A stretch of 64,000 bases of DNA from NCBI RefSeq assembly GCF_031450785.1, contig NZ_JARTWB010000001.1:1252195-1316194 (forward strand). The letters are read 5' to 3'. The position numbers and the translations under genes are program-made. The notes beneath the pieces were generated by a model. That model worked only from the letters and a program-made list of their open reading frames with translations. It was not told the origin of the DNA and did no database searches. Positions 35,085-44,249 of the stretch are shown one piece after another. The stretch is from Caballeronia sp. LZ062. GTDB taxonomy: Bacteria; Pseudomonadota; Gammaproteobacteria; Burkholderiales; Burkholderiaceae. Position 1 is the first letter of the stretch. Each line of letters starts with the position of its first letter.

Positions 35085-37610
35085 ATGGCCGAAGACAATC
35101 CCAGCACCGCGCTCGCTCCGCAGCAATTCTCCATTGACGTCATGCTGGAAAAGTACGCCAAAGGGGACGAAACGCGTGTCGACGATATCTATCGGCGCGT
35201 GGCGCGCGGTGTCGCACTCGCGGAACCTCCCGAGCAGCGCGCGAAGGCCGAAGCGGAGTTCGTCGATAACTTCAAGCGCGGCGCGCTGGGCGCGGGCCGC
35301 ATCATGAGCGCGGCGGGCGCGGGCATCGACGCCACGCTCATCAACTGCTTCGTGCAGCCGGTCGGCGATGCGATTCAAGGCGTCGACGACAACGGATTGC
35401 CCGGCATCTACGTCGCGCTGTTGCAGGCCGCCGAGACCATGCGGCGCGGCGGCGGCGTGGGGTATAACTTTTCGTCCATCCGTCCGCGCGGCGCACGCGT
35501 GCATTCGACAGGATCGGCCGCGTCCGGGCCGTGCAGCTACATGGACGTGTTCGATGCTTCATGCCGCACGGTCGAAAGCGCCGGTGCGCGGCGCGGCGCG
35601 CAAATGGGCATTCTGGACTGCACGCATCCGGATCTGCTCGAATTCATTGCGGCCAAGCATACGAAAGGGCGCTGGAACAACTTCAACGTATCGGTGGCGG
35701 TGACGGACGAATTCATGCAGGCCGTCGCCGACGACGCCACCTGGCAACTCGTGCACAACGCGGAGCCCTCGCCAGCGCAACGGGCGTCGGCGGATATTCG
35801 TCAGCGTGAAGATGGCTTATGGGTGTATCGCGAAGTGCGGGCGCGCGAGGTATGGAACACGATCATGCGTTCTACTTACGATGTCGCGGAGCCGGGCGTC
35901 GTCTTCATTTCGCGCATGAACGACGACAACAATCTGCGCGCGCTCGAAGCCATTCGCGCGACCAATCCGTGCGGCGAGCAGCCGTTGCCCGCGTATGGCT
36001 GCTGCAATCTCGGACCGCTGAATCTCACGCGCTTCGTTTCCGATCCGTTCGCGCAGATGCGGGGCGGCGCGCCGCGCTTCGACTGGGACGGACTCGCGCG
36101 CACGACACGCACGCAAGTGCGCTTTCTCGACGACGTTCTCGACGTGACCTTGTGGCCGCTGCCGGAACAGGCGCGCGAAGCACAAGCCAAGCGGCGCATC
36201 GGCGTGGGCTTCACGGGACTCGGCGACACGCTCGTCATGCTCGGCTTGCGCTATGACAGTCAGGAAGGGCGCGACTTCGCGGCGCGCATCGCACGCACCA
36301 TGCGCGACGAGGCTTATCGCGCATCCGTGGAACTGGCGCGCGAACGCGGCGCCTTTCCGCTCTTCGACGCGCGTCGCTATCTCGAACAAGGCACGTTCGC
36401 ATCCCGCTTGCCCGAGGACATCACAAGCGCCATTCGCACGCACGGCATCCGCAACAGTCATCTGCTTTCCATCGCGCCGACCGGCACGGTCAGTCTCGCG
36501 TTCGCGGACAACGCATCGAACGGCATCGAGCCCGCGTTTTCGTGGACCTATCAACGCACCAAGCGCATGGCGGACGGCTCGCGTCAGAGCTTTGCGGTGG
36601 AAGATCACGCGTATCGTCTGTATCGTGAGCTGGGCGGGGACGTGAATGCGCTGCCTGATTACTTCGTCAGCGCGTTGGACATGTCCGCGCACGATCACCT
36701 CGAAATGATGGCGGCGGTGCAGCCTTTCGTGGATACGTCCATCTCGAAGACGGTGAACGTGCCCGCGGACTATCCGTTCGACAAGTTCCAGGACCTCTAC
36801 TTCGAAGCATGGCGGCGCGGGCTCAAGGGTCTTGCCACGTATCGGCCGAACGACACGCTCGGCGCAGTGCTTTCCGTCACGCCGCAGGAAACGCCGAGCG
36901 ATTCTCCCGATCCCGAACTGGACCTCGATCCTTTGCGCATTGCAATCGACCACCGGCCGCGTGGCGAATTGCCCGCGATCATCGAGAAGGTCGAGTATCT
37001 GACGCAAGCGGGGAAGAAGTCGCTTTATCTCGCGGTGTCGTTCATCGAAGTGACGGGTCGCATCGCGGGTGAGGACGTAAGCATCGAACGTCCGATCGAA
37101 TTCTTTATTCCAACCGGACAGAGCGACGAATCGCAGCAGTGGATCACGGCGACAATGCGTTCGCTTTCGCTGGCCGCGCGGGGCGGCTTCGCGGCGCGCA
37201 CGTTGCAGGACATGCGCAAGGTGTCGTGGGACCGCGGACAGGTGCGGCTCGGCGATGTCGAGCGGCTCGACGGTCATCGCAGTCCGCGTTGGCACGACTC
37301 CGAAGTCGCGGCGCTGGCGTACGCGATCCAGCAGATTCTTCACCGGCGCGGCTTTCTGGATGCCGAAGGCAATCAGGTTCCCTCGCGCGTCCTTGCGCGC
37401 AAGCGTAGCGACGCGGCGCTGCCAGTGCGCGCCTTGCAGGTGGAAGACGAAGCGCCAGGGCAGGACGACGTGATACAGGCGCCCGTCGATCCGCATGGAC
37501 TGGCACAAATGCACGGACGGAAATGCGCGACCTGCGGCGCGAACGCCGTGATTCGCAAAGACGGCTGCGATTTCTGCACAGCGTGCGGCGAAATCGGCGC
37601 GTGCGGCTAA
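35085..37610 (+). CDS. nrdJ: Adenosylcobalamin-dependent ribonucleotide reductase (class II)
   Basis: 841 residues from MAEDNPSTALAPQQF. Ten-strand barrel motifs include INCFVQPVGDAI, NPCGEQPLPAYGCCNLGPLN (radical-site Asn-Cys-Glu and thiyl Cys) and SIAPTGTVSLAFADNASNGI. The C-terminal extension (from about 640) ends in a zinc ribbon CATCGAN and CTACGEIGACG carrying the shuttle Cys pair. It makes deoxyribonucleotides from ribonucleotides with coenzyme B12 and needs no oxygen or iron radical partner. The start was moved inward from an upstream in-frame codon lacking family sequence. Confidence 0.93.
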   Translation: MAEDNPSTALAPQQFSIDVMLEKYAKGDETRVDDIYRRVARGVALAEPPEQRAKAEAEFVDNFKRGALGAGRIMSAAGAGIDATLINCFVQPVGDAIQGVDDNGLPGIYVALLQAAETMRRGGGVGYNFSSIRPRGARVHSTGSAASGPCSYMDVFDASCRTVESAGARRGAQMGILDCTHPDLLEFIAAKHTKGRWNNFNVSVAVTDEFMQAVADDATWQLVHNAEPSPAQRASADIRQREDGLWVYREVRAREVWNTIMRSTYDVAEPGVVFISRMNDDNNLRALEAIRATNPCGEQPLPAYGCCNLGPLNLTRFVSDPFAQMRGGAPRFDWDGLARTTRTQVRFLDDVLDVTLWPLPEQAREAQAKRRIGVGFTGLGDTLVMLGLRYDSQEGRDFAARIARTMRDEAYRASVELARERGAFPLFDARRYLEQGTFASRLPEDITSAIRTHGIRNSHLLSIAPTGTVSLAFADNASNGIEPAFSWTYQRTKRMADGSRQSFAVEDHAYRLYRELGGDVNALPDYFVSALDMSAHDHLEMMAAVQPFVDTSISKTVNVPADYPFDKFQDLYFEAWRRGLKGLATYRPNDTLGAVLSVTPQETPSDSPDPELDLDPLRIAIDHRPRGELPAIIEKVEYLTQAGKKSLYLAVSFIEVTGRIAGEDVSIERPIEFFIPTGQSDESQQWITATMRSLSLAARGGFAARTLQDMRKVSWDRGQVRLGDVERLDGHRSPRWHDSEVAALAYAIQQILHRRGFLDAEGNQVPSRVLARKRSDAALPVRALQVEDEAPGQDDVIQAPVDPHGLAQMHGRKCATCGANAVIRKDGCDFCTACGEIGACG

Positions 37611-37676
37611 GGTCGATTGCATTCTGAATGCAAAGCGCCGTTCGCGCGCTGAACTTTCTTTCCACGCTTCAACAAG

Positions 37677-37708
37677 GTCAGCGGCGAGCCTTCACGGCTC
37701 GCGCTGAC
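37677..37708 (+). terminator. Terminator-like hairpin after nrdJ
   Basis: GTCAGCG-g-CGAGCC / GGCTCG-CGCTGAC gives a 7+6 bp stem with one bulged G and a 5-base loop, 66 bases after the nrdJ stop. Only a weak pyrimidine run follows. Confidence 0.5.
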
Positions 37709-38031
37709 TCCTTCCTTCGCGTTCGTCACAACGCTGCCTTCTCGCAGGCGACTCGCACCATCTAGCGCGCGGCGTCAATTAATCAAGACGACTTACGAAT
37801 TAAGAATTCTCGGGATGTCTTTTCAATGTCGATTGATTGAAAATTCCGCCCGGTGCTTTCAACTGCGCAGGCTAAAAATAAACCGAGGGCCGCAACGTCG
37901 CACTGCTCGCAGAGCGTCGGCCGTGGGCGAATGCACCTGTCCGGCGTCAAGGTGAGAGCGTGTCCCTGCCCCTTATCGCAGGGCACGCTCGAAGTTGGAA
38001 CCGATCTCTCTTACTTGCTTGGAGTTTCGAA
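37709..38031 (+). promoter_or_regulatory. Leader/promoter region of the fimbrial operon
   Basis: A gene-free stretch, locally AT-rich at 37780-37880, that must hold the promoter and leader of the fimbrial operon. No invertible repeat pair suggesting phase variation was seen. No secure -35/-10 pair can be named. Confidence 0.4.
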
Positions 38032-38577
38032 ATGAAGAAGTCCCTGATCTCGGCTGTCATTGCTGGCCTGTTGGGCGTCGCAGCGAGCGGTGCGTTCGCG
38101 TCCGATGGAACCATCACGTTCAACGGCGCGCTGACGGCCAGCACCTGCACGATCAATGGCAACGGCACGTCGTCGAAGGACTTTACCGTCACGCTGCCGA
38201 CCGTGTCTACCTCGACGCTGACGGCGTCGGGCCAGACCGCGGGCGCGACATCCTACAACATCGCGCTGAGTGCATGTGCGCCGGTGACGGCCTCGAGCAA
38301 GGCAGCGGTGTTCTATGAAGCCGGCACGACGGTCGATCCCGCAGATGGCCGCCTGATCGTCGCCGCCGGTGGCGCGAAGAACGTCAAGCTGGAACTGCTG
38401 AATCAGGACCAGACGCAAATCAAGGCCGGCTATTCGCGCGACCTGCAGAACTCGAAGCCGGCCGACATCTCGTCGGGCTCGGCCACGCTGAGCTACGAGG
38501 TCCGCTACTACGCAACCGGCGCGACGTCGGCAGGCGCGGCCAACTCGTCCGTCGTGTACAGCATCGACTACCAATAA
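38032..38577 (+). CDS. fimA: Major fimbrial subunit (type 1 pilin family)
   Basis: 181 residues from MKKSLISAVIAGLLGVAASG, signal peptide cleaved after AFA. Pilin motifs: TITFNGALTASTCTINGNG with the first disulphide Cys, SACAP with the second, and a C-terminal strand ending AANSSVVYSIDYQ, the penultimate-Tyr motif read by chaperone and usher. First gene of the chaperone-usher operon. It should form the rod outside the cell. Confidence 0.88.
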   Translation: MKKSLISAVIAGLLGVAASGAFASDGTITFNGALTASTCTINGNGTSSKDFTVTLPTVSTSTLTASGQTAGATSYNIALSACAPVTASSKAAVFYEAGTTVDPADGRLIVAAGGAKNVKLELLNQDQTQIKAGYSRDLQNSKPADISSGSATLSYEVRYYATGATSAGAANSSVVYSIDYQ

Positions 38578-38593
38578 GCGGTGTCGTGTCAGC

Positions 38594-38624
38594 GGGAATT
38601 TTGCATGCCGTACGCAGAATTCCC
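38594..38624 (+). promoter_or_regulatory. Hairpin between pilin and chaperone genes
   Basis: GGGAATT-t-TGC / GCA-g-AATTCCC forms a 7+3 bp stem. It has no T-run, so it may protect pilin mRNA or partly reduce downstream transcription, giving more pilin than chaperone. Confidence 0.4.
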
Positions 38625-38692
38625 GGTGCAAGGGCGGGCACATGCCCGCCTCTCCTGGATATCGTGCTTCGCTTGGGCGCTTCTTCGTCACT

Positions 38693-39436
38693 ATGAAACT
38701 GTTTAGCCGACTCGCATCTATTGCGATGCTTCTTGCCGTGATTCAGGGCTTTGGCCCGCAGGCTCGTGCTTCGGTGGTTATCGCCGGCACGCGCGTCGTG
38801 TACAACCAGAGCGATTCCGAAGTCACCGTCAAGCTGACCAACAACGGCAAGCTGCCCGGTCTCACGAAAGTCTGGATCGATAATGGCGATGCCGACGCCA
38901 AGCCCGATACCATCGACGTGCCCTTCACGATCACGCCGCCCATGATGCGCATCGATCCGGGCAAGTCGCAGACACTGCGCATCATGTCGACCGGGGAGCC
39001 TCTTCCGGGCAACAACGAATCCGTGCTCTACCTGAACGTGCTGGAAGTGCCGCCGAAGCCGACAGGCGACGAAGCGAGCGCCAATCAGTTGCAGCTCGCG
39101 TTTCGCACGCGCATCAAGTTCTTCTATCGGCCGGCGGGCTTGAAGGGGCAGGCGAGCGACGCGCCGCAGTCCATCGTGTGGCATCTAAAGCGCGAAGGCG
39201 GCAAGAACGCGCTGGTCGCCGATAACCCGACGCAGTATCACGTGTCGTTCGACCGTGTGGAACTGACGGATGGCGCGCACACGGCGCTATTCACGGACGG
39301 CGGCATGGTTCGGCCCGGCCAGAGCGAGACGTTCCCGCTCAAGGGCGAACTCCCCGCCGCGGGCGCAAAGGTTCGCTATACCGCGATCAACGACTATGGC
39401 GGCCCGCAGACCGGTGACGCCACGCTCGCCCCCTGA
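38693..39436 (+). CDS. fimC: Periplasmic fimbrial chaperone (PapD/FimC family)
   Basis: About 247 residues with signal peptide ending RASVVIAG. Two Ig-like domains: VIAGTRVVYNQSDSEVTVKL, FTITPPMMRIDPGKSQTLRI, SVLYLNVLEVPPKP, FRTRIKFFYRPAGLKG (conserved Arg and Lys that grip the pilin C-terminus). It carries pilins to the usher. The start at 38693 fits the signal peptide. Confidence 0.9.
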   Translation: MKLFSRLASIAMLLAVIQGFGPQARASVVIAGTRVVYNQSDSEVTVKLTNNGKLPGLTKVWIDNGDADAKPDTIDVPFTITPPMMRIDPGKSQTLRIMSTGEPLPGNNESVLYLNVLEVPPKPTGDEASANQLQLAFRTRIKFFYRPAGLKGQASDAPQSIVWHLKREGGKNALVADNPTQYHVSFDRVELTDGAHTALFTDGGMVRPGQSETFPLKGELPAAGAKVRYTAINDYGGPQTGDATLAP

Positions 39437-39579
39437 TCCGCAGCGTCGCCCACTGCCACAAGCCGGCTGCCAGACGCCCGCGCAGTTGAAAGCGCCGCAA
39501 TGACCCCGTAGAGATGCCCTTGTGTGCATGCCTTGCCGCATGCCGGGGCCGGCTTTGCTCGCACATTTCGGATAACTGA

Positions 39580-42171
39580 ATGAAAACGCACCAATGCAGC
39601 GCCCACTTGTCCGGCGCGCGATTGAGACCTGTCACGCTGTTCACGCTTCAGGCTTTGGCCGCGATGGGCGTCAGCGCGCACGCCTGGGCGGACGCTTCGC
39701 CGCAGCCCGCAGCCGTCGAATTCAACGAGCAGTTTCTGGATTCGAGCGGCGGCCTGAAGCTGGACATCTCACGTTTCAACAACGGCCAGCCGGTCCTGCC
39801 AGGCACATATCGCGCCGATACCTACGTCAACAACGTCTGGCGCGGCAAGTTTAGCGTGGAGGTGCGCGATTCCACGCAGCATCCCGGCGTGGTGCAGCCG
39901 TGCGTGACGGCGGACCTGCTTGAGAGCTTCGGTGTCGATCTGCGCAAGCTCTCGCCTGAAGCGGCCGCGAAGCTCGAATCAGCTGCTAACGCCTGCCTGA
40001 CGCTGCCGGACCTGATCCCCGGTGCCATCGCGATGTTCGACGGCGGCGAGCAGCGTCTCGACGTGAGTGTGCCGCAAATCGCAATGAACAGCCGCGCCCG
40101 CGGCTATGTCGATCCGAAATACTGGGACGACGGCATCAACGCCGGCACGCTCCAGTACAACGCGAACGTGTATCACAGTTCCGCAGGCGGATTCGACAAC
40201 GATTCGGAATACCTCGGCCTGATCGGCGGCATCAACGTCGGTCCGTGGCGTTTCCGCTATCAGGGCAACGTCACGCACAACAACGTCAGCGGCTCGCATT
40301 ATCAGAGCGTGCAGACCTATGCGCAGCGTGCGTTCAAGGACATCAAGAGTCAGTTGACGGTTGGCGACACCTTCACCGACGGCGCTCTTTTCGACAGCTT
40401 CGGCGTGCGCGGCGCCACGCTCGGCACCGATGACCGGATGTTTCCGGAGTCGCAGCGCGGCTACGCGCCGGTGGTGCACGGCATCGCCAATAGCAATGCG
40501 CGCGTGCAGGTCAGGCAGAACGGCAACATCATCTACGAGACGACGGTCGCGCCGGGCGCGTTCGAAATCGACGACCTGTATCCGACGGGTTATGGCGGCA
40601 ACCTCGACGTGATCGTCACCGAGGCCGACGGCACACAGCATATTTCGACGGTTCCGTACGCGGCTGCCGTGAACGCGCTGCGGCCGGGCGTCACGCGCTA
40701 TAGCGCGAGCATCGGGCAGTACCGTGATCCGAACGTCGATATTCATCCGTTCGTCTCGCAGTTCACGTTACAGCGCGGCATTAGCAATCTGGTGACGCTC
40801 TACGGCGGCGTGAGCGCAGCCGACTTGTATTTCTCTACGATGATCGGCACCGCGCTCAACACGAGCGTCGGCGCATTCGGTCTCGACGTCACGCAGGCGA
40901 CCGCCAGCTTCAAGGGCTACGGCACGCGCAACGGGGCGAGTGTGCGGATCAGCTATTCGCGCCTGTTCGAGCCGACAAATACTAACATCGCGATTGCTGC
41001 GTATCGCTATTCGACGAGCGGCTTCTTCTCGCTGCCCGACGCCGTGATGATGCGGCAACTGAACGAGATACATCAGCCCGGCCTCATGACCGCGCTGCAA
41101 AAGTCTCGCGTGCAGTTCACGCTGAACCAGAGCATCGGGGCGGGCGCGCAGTATGGCTCGCTCTATGCGATGGGTTCCTTCCAGACGTACTGGAATCGGT
41201 CCAACCACGATACGCAGCTGCAAATCGGCTACAGCAACAGCTGGAAGCGCATGACGTACGGCGCATCGTTCGTGCGGCAGTTCCAGGTCAACACGAACCG
41301 GTGGGACAACCGCATCATGCTGAACATGTCGATTCCGCTCGGCTTCGGCGCGCATGCGCCGCAGTCGACGACCAACTTCCAGCACGACACCGCGGACGGC
41401 AGTTCGACCATCCAGCAATCGGTCACGGGTACGCTCGGCACCGACAACGCATTCAGCTACGGCATCAACGCGACGTTGAACGATGGCGGCAGCCACAGCA
41501 GCAGTTCGGCGAGTGCGGGCGGCAACATCGGATACGCGGCTCCGTTTGCGTTGCTCACGGCAAATGCCAGTACCGGACGCAACTATTCGCAGATCGGGGC
41601 AGGCATGTCGGGCGGCCTGGTGGCGTGGCGCGACGGTGTCGCGTTTACGCCGAATATGGGCGATACCGTCGCGGTCGTCGAAGCAAGCGACGCGGCTGGC
41701 GCACGCCTCGCCAACGGCGCCGGCCTGCGCGTCGACCGGTGGGGGCACGCTGTCGTATCCGGCATGCAGCCGTATTCGAACAACGACATCGAACTGGACC
41801 CGAAAGGCTTGCCGATCAACATCGCGCTGAAGTCCACCGTGCAGCGCACCGCACCGACTGCCGGCGCCGTAGTGCGGCTCAAGTTCGAGACGGAGAACAT
41901 GGGCAAGCCTGCCGTCATGCGCGTGTCGCAAGCGGATGGACAGCCCCTGCCGTTCGGCTCGGAAGTGTTCGACGCTGACAATCGCAGCGTCGGCACGGTG
42001 GCGCAGGGCAGCCGCATCATCGCGACCGGTCTCAAGGCCGACGCCGGCACGCTGAACGTGAAATGGGGCGAAGCGCCCGAGCAGCGCTGCGCGGTGCGCT
42101 ATCAGTTGCCGGCTCTGACCGATGCGTCGAAGCCGAACTCGATCAGCATATCGGACGCCGTCTGCCAGTAA
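39580..42171 (+). CDS. fimD: Outer-membrane fimbrial usher (FimD/PapC family)
   Basis: 863 residues with a signal peptide ending AHAWA. N-terminal domain (VEFNEQFLDSSGGLKLDISR), barrel with plug (GYAPVVHGIANSNARVQVRQ, YPTGYGGNLDVIVTEADG) and C-terminal domains ending in CRYQ-like strands (QRCAVRYQLPA, ISISDAVCQ). It gathers chaperone-pilin pairs and exports the fibre. Normal length. Confidence 0.92.
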   Translation: MKTHQCSAHLSGARLRPVTLFTLQALAAMGVSAHAWADASPQPAAVEFNEQFLDSSGGLKLDISRFNNGQPVLPGTYRADTYVNNVWRGKFSVEVRDSTQHPGVVQPCVTADLLESFGVDLRKLSPEAAAKLESAANACLTLPDLIPGAIAMFDGGEQRLDVSVPQIAMNSRARGYVDPKYWDDGINAGTLQYNANVYHSSAGGFDNDSEYLGLIGGINVGPWRFRYQGNVTHNNVSGSHYQSVQTYAQRAFKDIKSQLTVGDTFTDGALFDSFGVRGATLGTDDRMFPESQRGYAPVVHGIANSNARVQVRQNGNIIYETTVAPGAFEIDDLYPTGYGGNLDVIVTEADGTQHISTVPYAAAVNALRPGVTRYSASIGQYRDPNVDIHPFVSQFTLQRGISNLVTLYGGVSAADLYFSTMIGTALNTSVGAFGLDVTQATASFKGYGTRNGASVRISYSRLFEPTNTNIAIAAYRYSTSGFFSLPDAVMMRQLNEIHQPGLMTALQKSRVQFTLNQSIGAGAQYGSLYAMGSFQTYWNRSNHDTQLQIGYSNSWKRMTYGASFVRQFQVNTNRWDNRIMLNMSIPLGFGAHAPQSTTNFQHDTADGSSTIQQSVTGTLGTDNAFSYGINATLNDGGSHSSSSASAGGNIGYAAPFALLTANASTGRNYSQIGAGMSGGLVAWRDGVAFTPNMGDTVAVVEASDAAGARLANGAGLRVDRWGHAVVSGMQPYSNNDIELDPKGLPINIALKSTVQRTAPTAGAVVRLKFETENMGKPAVMRVSQADGQPLPFGSEVFDADNRSVGTVAQGSRIIATGLKADAGTLNVKWGEAPEQRCAVRYQLPALTDASKPNSISISDAVCQ

Positions 42172-42204
42172 GCGCCAATCAACTCTAATAGTCAGGAAAC
42201 CAAA

Positions 42205-43287
42205 ATGAAACGCATGAATCGGCTCGCAGTCGGGCTGCTGCGGTGGGTGTTGTGCTGGATGGCTGCGCTGATGCTCGTGCCGTCGTCCGCATGGGCCACT
42301 GCTAGTTGCACGGTCAACTACAGTTCGTTCACGCTGACGCTGCCACCTTCGGTCGCGGTCGCGCGTGACTTGCCGAACGGATCGATACTGACGGCATGGT
42401 CGCTGTCGCCCTCGAAGAACGATTATTGGACCTGCATCGTGACGGGGCAGGTCTATACGGGCACGGACTTCGAGACGGCGGGCATCACGACGGGCGGACC
42501 GACCGTGTATACGGCCAATTACCAGGGCGTGGATTTCGAGGTATATCCGACCAATGTGCCGGGCGTGGGCATCGCCATGGGCGGTTATGTCATTCCGAAC
42601 AGCCTTCCTGCAGGGCCCCGCACGTTTTCCAAACTCGGTCGTCAATGGAATAACAATGGCACGATCTACAACGGCGGCCAGTTGATCGTCGCATTAGTCA
42701 AGATTGGAGACATCACGCCGGGCACCGCAACGGGCATGGTCGCGCAGGCGTTCTCGTGGCAGACGCTAACGCCGCCGCCGGCGGGGGACGTGCCGTCGGC
42801 TGGCGTCATCAATTTCTACATCACGCCGGTGGTCATTACCGTGCTGACCTGCCAGACGCCCGATGTCACGGTGCCGATGGGGATTCAGGGACCGGCTGAT
42901 CTTCCGAGTATCGGGCCGGCGCCGAGCAAGGTTTCATCGTTCAATCTGAGTCTGAACAATTGTCCCGGCGGAACGGCCGTGAGCGGAACATATGCAGGGC
43001 AGATTCACAGCATCCAGTACAGGATCGATCCGTCGAGCGGGCTGGTGGCCGGCTACAGCAATGTCGCCGCGTTGAGCGGGTCGCCGACTGCGGCGGGCGT
43101 GGGCATTCAGCTCTACGACCGGACCGGTGCGGTCTTCCCATACGGGACGTATATCGCGTTGAACGGCTTCGACAGCGCTAATGGCGGCAACTACACCATA
43201 CCGATGCAAGCGCGCTATTACCGCACTGGCGCGCTCGGAGCGGGTCCCGCCAACGCGACGATGACCATGACCGTGCTGTACCAGTGA
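42205..43287 (+). CDS. Fimbrial tip adhesin / minor subunit
   Basis: 360 residues, with signal peptide (LLRWVLCWMAALMLVPSSA). The N-terminal two thirds (about 30-215) form an unrecognised possible receptor-binding domain with NPAG-free, Tyr/Gly-rich sequence. The C-terminal part (about 220-360) is a pilin domain with TCQTPDVTVPMG, FNLSLNNCPGG and a terminal MTMTVLYQ donor-strand end. A two-domain layout at the operon end is typical of tip adhesins. Its ligand cannot be read from sequence. Confidence 0.8.
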   Translation: MKRMNRLAVGLLRWVLCWMAALMLVPSSAWATASCTVNYSSFTLTLPPSVAVARDLPNGSILTAWSLSPSKNDYWTCIVTGQVYTGTDFETAGITTGGPTVYTANYQGVDFEVYPTNVPGVGIAMGGYVIPNSLPAGPRTFSKLGRQWNNNGTIYNGGQLIVALVKIGDITPGTATGMVAQAFSWQTLTPPPAGDVPSAGVINFYITPVVITVLTCQTPDVTVPMGIQGPADLPSIGPAPSKVSSFNLSLNNCPGGTAVSGTYAGQIHSIQYRIDPSSGLVAGYSNVAALSGSPTAAGVGIQLYDRTGAVFPYGTYIALNGFDSANGGNYTIPMQARYYRTGALGAGPANATMTMTVLYQ

Positions 43288-43331
43288 TCCGTCCATCGGG
43301 CGGCCAGCAACATCGATTCAGGAGAACACAC

Positions 43332-43850
43332 ATGAACAGATTGAAAACCGCGCTCGTCGCAGTCGGCCTGGCGACGGCATCATCGGCCTTCGCCGCCGAC
43401 GCCACGTTGACCTTTACCGGCACCATCATCCTGCCGACCTGCACGGTGGATCCAAGCTCCGTCACGCAAACGATCCCGCTCGGGACCGCGCGAACGACGG
43501 ACTTCGCAGGCGTCGGCGACGTCAAGAACGCGACGCCCTTCAACCTCAAACTCAACAACTGTGCTGCAAATACAGCGGTCTCCATGACCATCAACGGAAC
43601 GGCCGACACGGTGCAAAGCGTGCTCAAGAATACGGGCACGGCAACGCAAGTCGGCGTGCAACTGTTGAAGGCCGTTAATGTGGGTGACACGTCCGGTTCA
43701 CCCATCACGCTGAATACGTCCGCGACGATCGGAACGGTCGACGCGACCAACGCATTGACCATTCCGATGGTCGCCCAGTTCTACCGGCTGGGCACCATGA
43801 CGGGCGGAACCGTGTCGGCGGCGGCTACCGTCAACTTCGCCTATAACTGA
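43332..43850 (+). CDS. Minor fimbrial subunit
   Basis: 172 residues from MNRLKTALVAVGLATASS, signal peptide ending SAFA. Pilin motifs: ATLTFTGTIILPTCTVDPSS, FNLKLNNCAAN and a C-terminal VSAAATVNFAYN. It has the same pilin fold as the major subunit. The gap before it is 44 bases, and the ribosome site is AGGAG at 43320-43324. Last gene of the fimbrial operon. Confidence 0.85.
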   Translation: MNRLKTALVAVGLATASSAFAADATLTFTGTIILPTCTVDPSSVTQTIPLGTARTTDFAGVGDVKNATPFNLKLNNCAANTAVSMTINGTADTVQSVLKNTGTATQVGVQLLKAVNVGDTSGSPITLNTSATIGTVDATNALTIPMVAQFYRLGTMTGGTVSAAATVNFAYN

Positions 43851-43872
43851 TAGACAGGAATGCAGAGTATTG

Positions 43873-43906
43873 GCGCAACTCCGTATAGGGACACACGGCG
43901 TTGCGC
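43873..43906 (+). terminator. Hairpin after the fimbrial operon
   Basis: GCGCAAC-t-CCGT / ACGG-c-GTTGCGC gives a 7+4 bp stem 22 bases after the last pilin gene. No T-run follows, so readthrough into the peptide gene at 43976 is possible. Confidence 0.45.
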
Positions 43907-43975
43907 GGTAAATTGGGCGAGTGGCGCTCCGACAGTGCCATGAACCCTTGTTTTTCGTAACTTAGAGACACTGAA

Positions 43976-44200
43976 ATGCAAAAAATCGACCGTAACACCT
44001 TGGCACACGCTGAACTCGCAGGCGGCACTGCCAAGGCGTCGAGCAGCTCTTCTTCAAACACGAATGTGAAGATTTCGATCGCCGGTTCGTCGAGCGCATC
44101 CGGCGGCGGGTCTGGCGGCGGGTCCGGCGGAGGGTCCGGCGGCAGCTCGAACAATTCGAACGACAAAGGCGGGTTCGCGGCCGCGCTAAGAGCGCACTGA
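43976..44200 (+). CDS. Putative secreted peptide 1 with double-glycine leader
   Basis: 74 residues. The leader MQKIDRNTLAHAELAGG ends in a GG pair, the usual cut site of C39 peptidase transporters. The core (57 residues) opens with TAKASSSSSSNTNVKISIAG and continues as a Gly-Ser-Gly repeat (residues about 42-57), then Asn/Ser and FAAALRAH. No signal peptide and no Cys. It shares leader and the core motif SSNT-x-V-x-I with the peptide encoded at 44607. The matching transporter lies 3 kb downstream. It could be a microcin-like bacteriocin, a signal or an adhesive surface peptide; sequence alone does not decide. Confidence 0.7.
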   Translation: MQKIDRNTLAHAELAGGTAKASSSSSSNTNVKISIAGSSSASGGGSGGGSGGGSGGSSNNSNDKGGFAAALRAH

Positions 44201-44218
44201 TTCGGGCTTGCGCAAAGC

Positions 44219-44249
44219 AAGGCCATCCTCTACGAGGGTGGCCTTTTTT
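44219..44249 (+). terminator. Strong intrinsic terminator after peptide 1
   Basis: AAGGCCA-T-CCTC / GAGG-G-TGGCCTT stem with a TAC loop followed at once by a T6 run. Textbook intrinsic terminator; it separates peptide 1 from the export operon. Confidence 0.85.

Noticed and set aside
35817..37622. 601-codon open frame on the minus strand
   Set aside because: Shadow of nrdJ caused by high GC at third positions.
37780..38031. Possible invertible promoter element (phase switch) before the fimbrial operon
   Set aside because: No flanking inverted repeats of useful length and no recombinase gene nearby.
40768..42645. 625-codon open frame on the minus strand
   Set aside because: Antisense to the fimbrial usher, no recognisable domains.
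44100..44155. Short GGCGGGTCC-type tandem repeat as a possible microsatellite or CRISPR-like element
   Set aside because: It is simply the coding sequence of the Gly-Ser repeat in peptide 1; no spacers and no cas genes.
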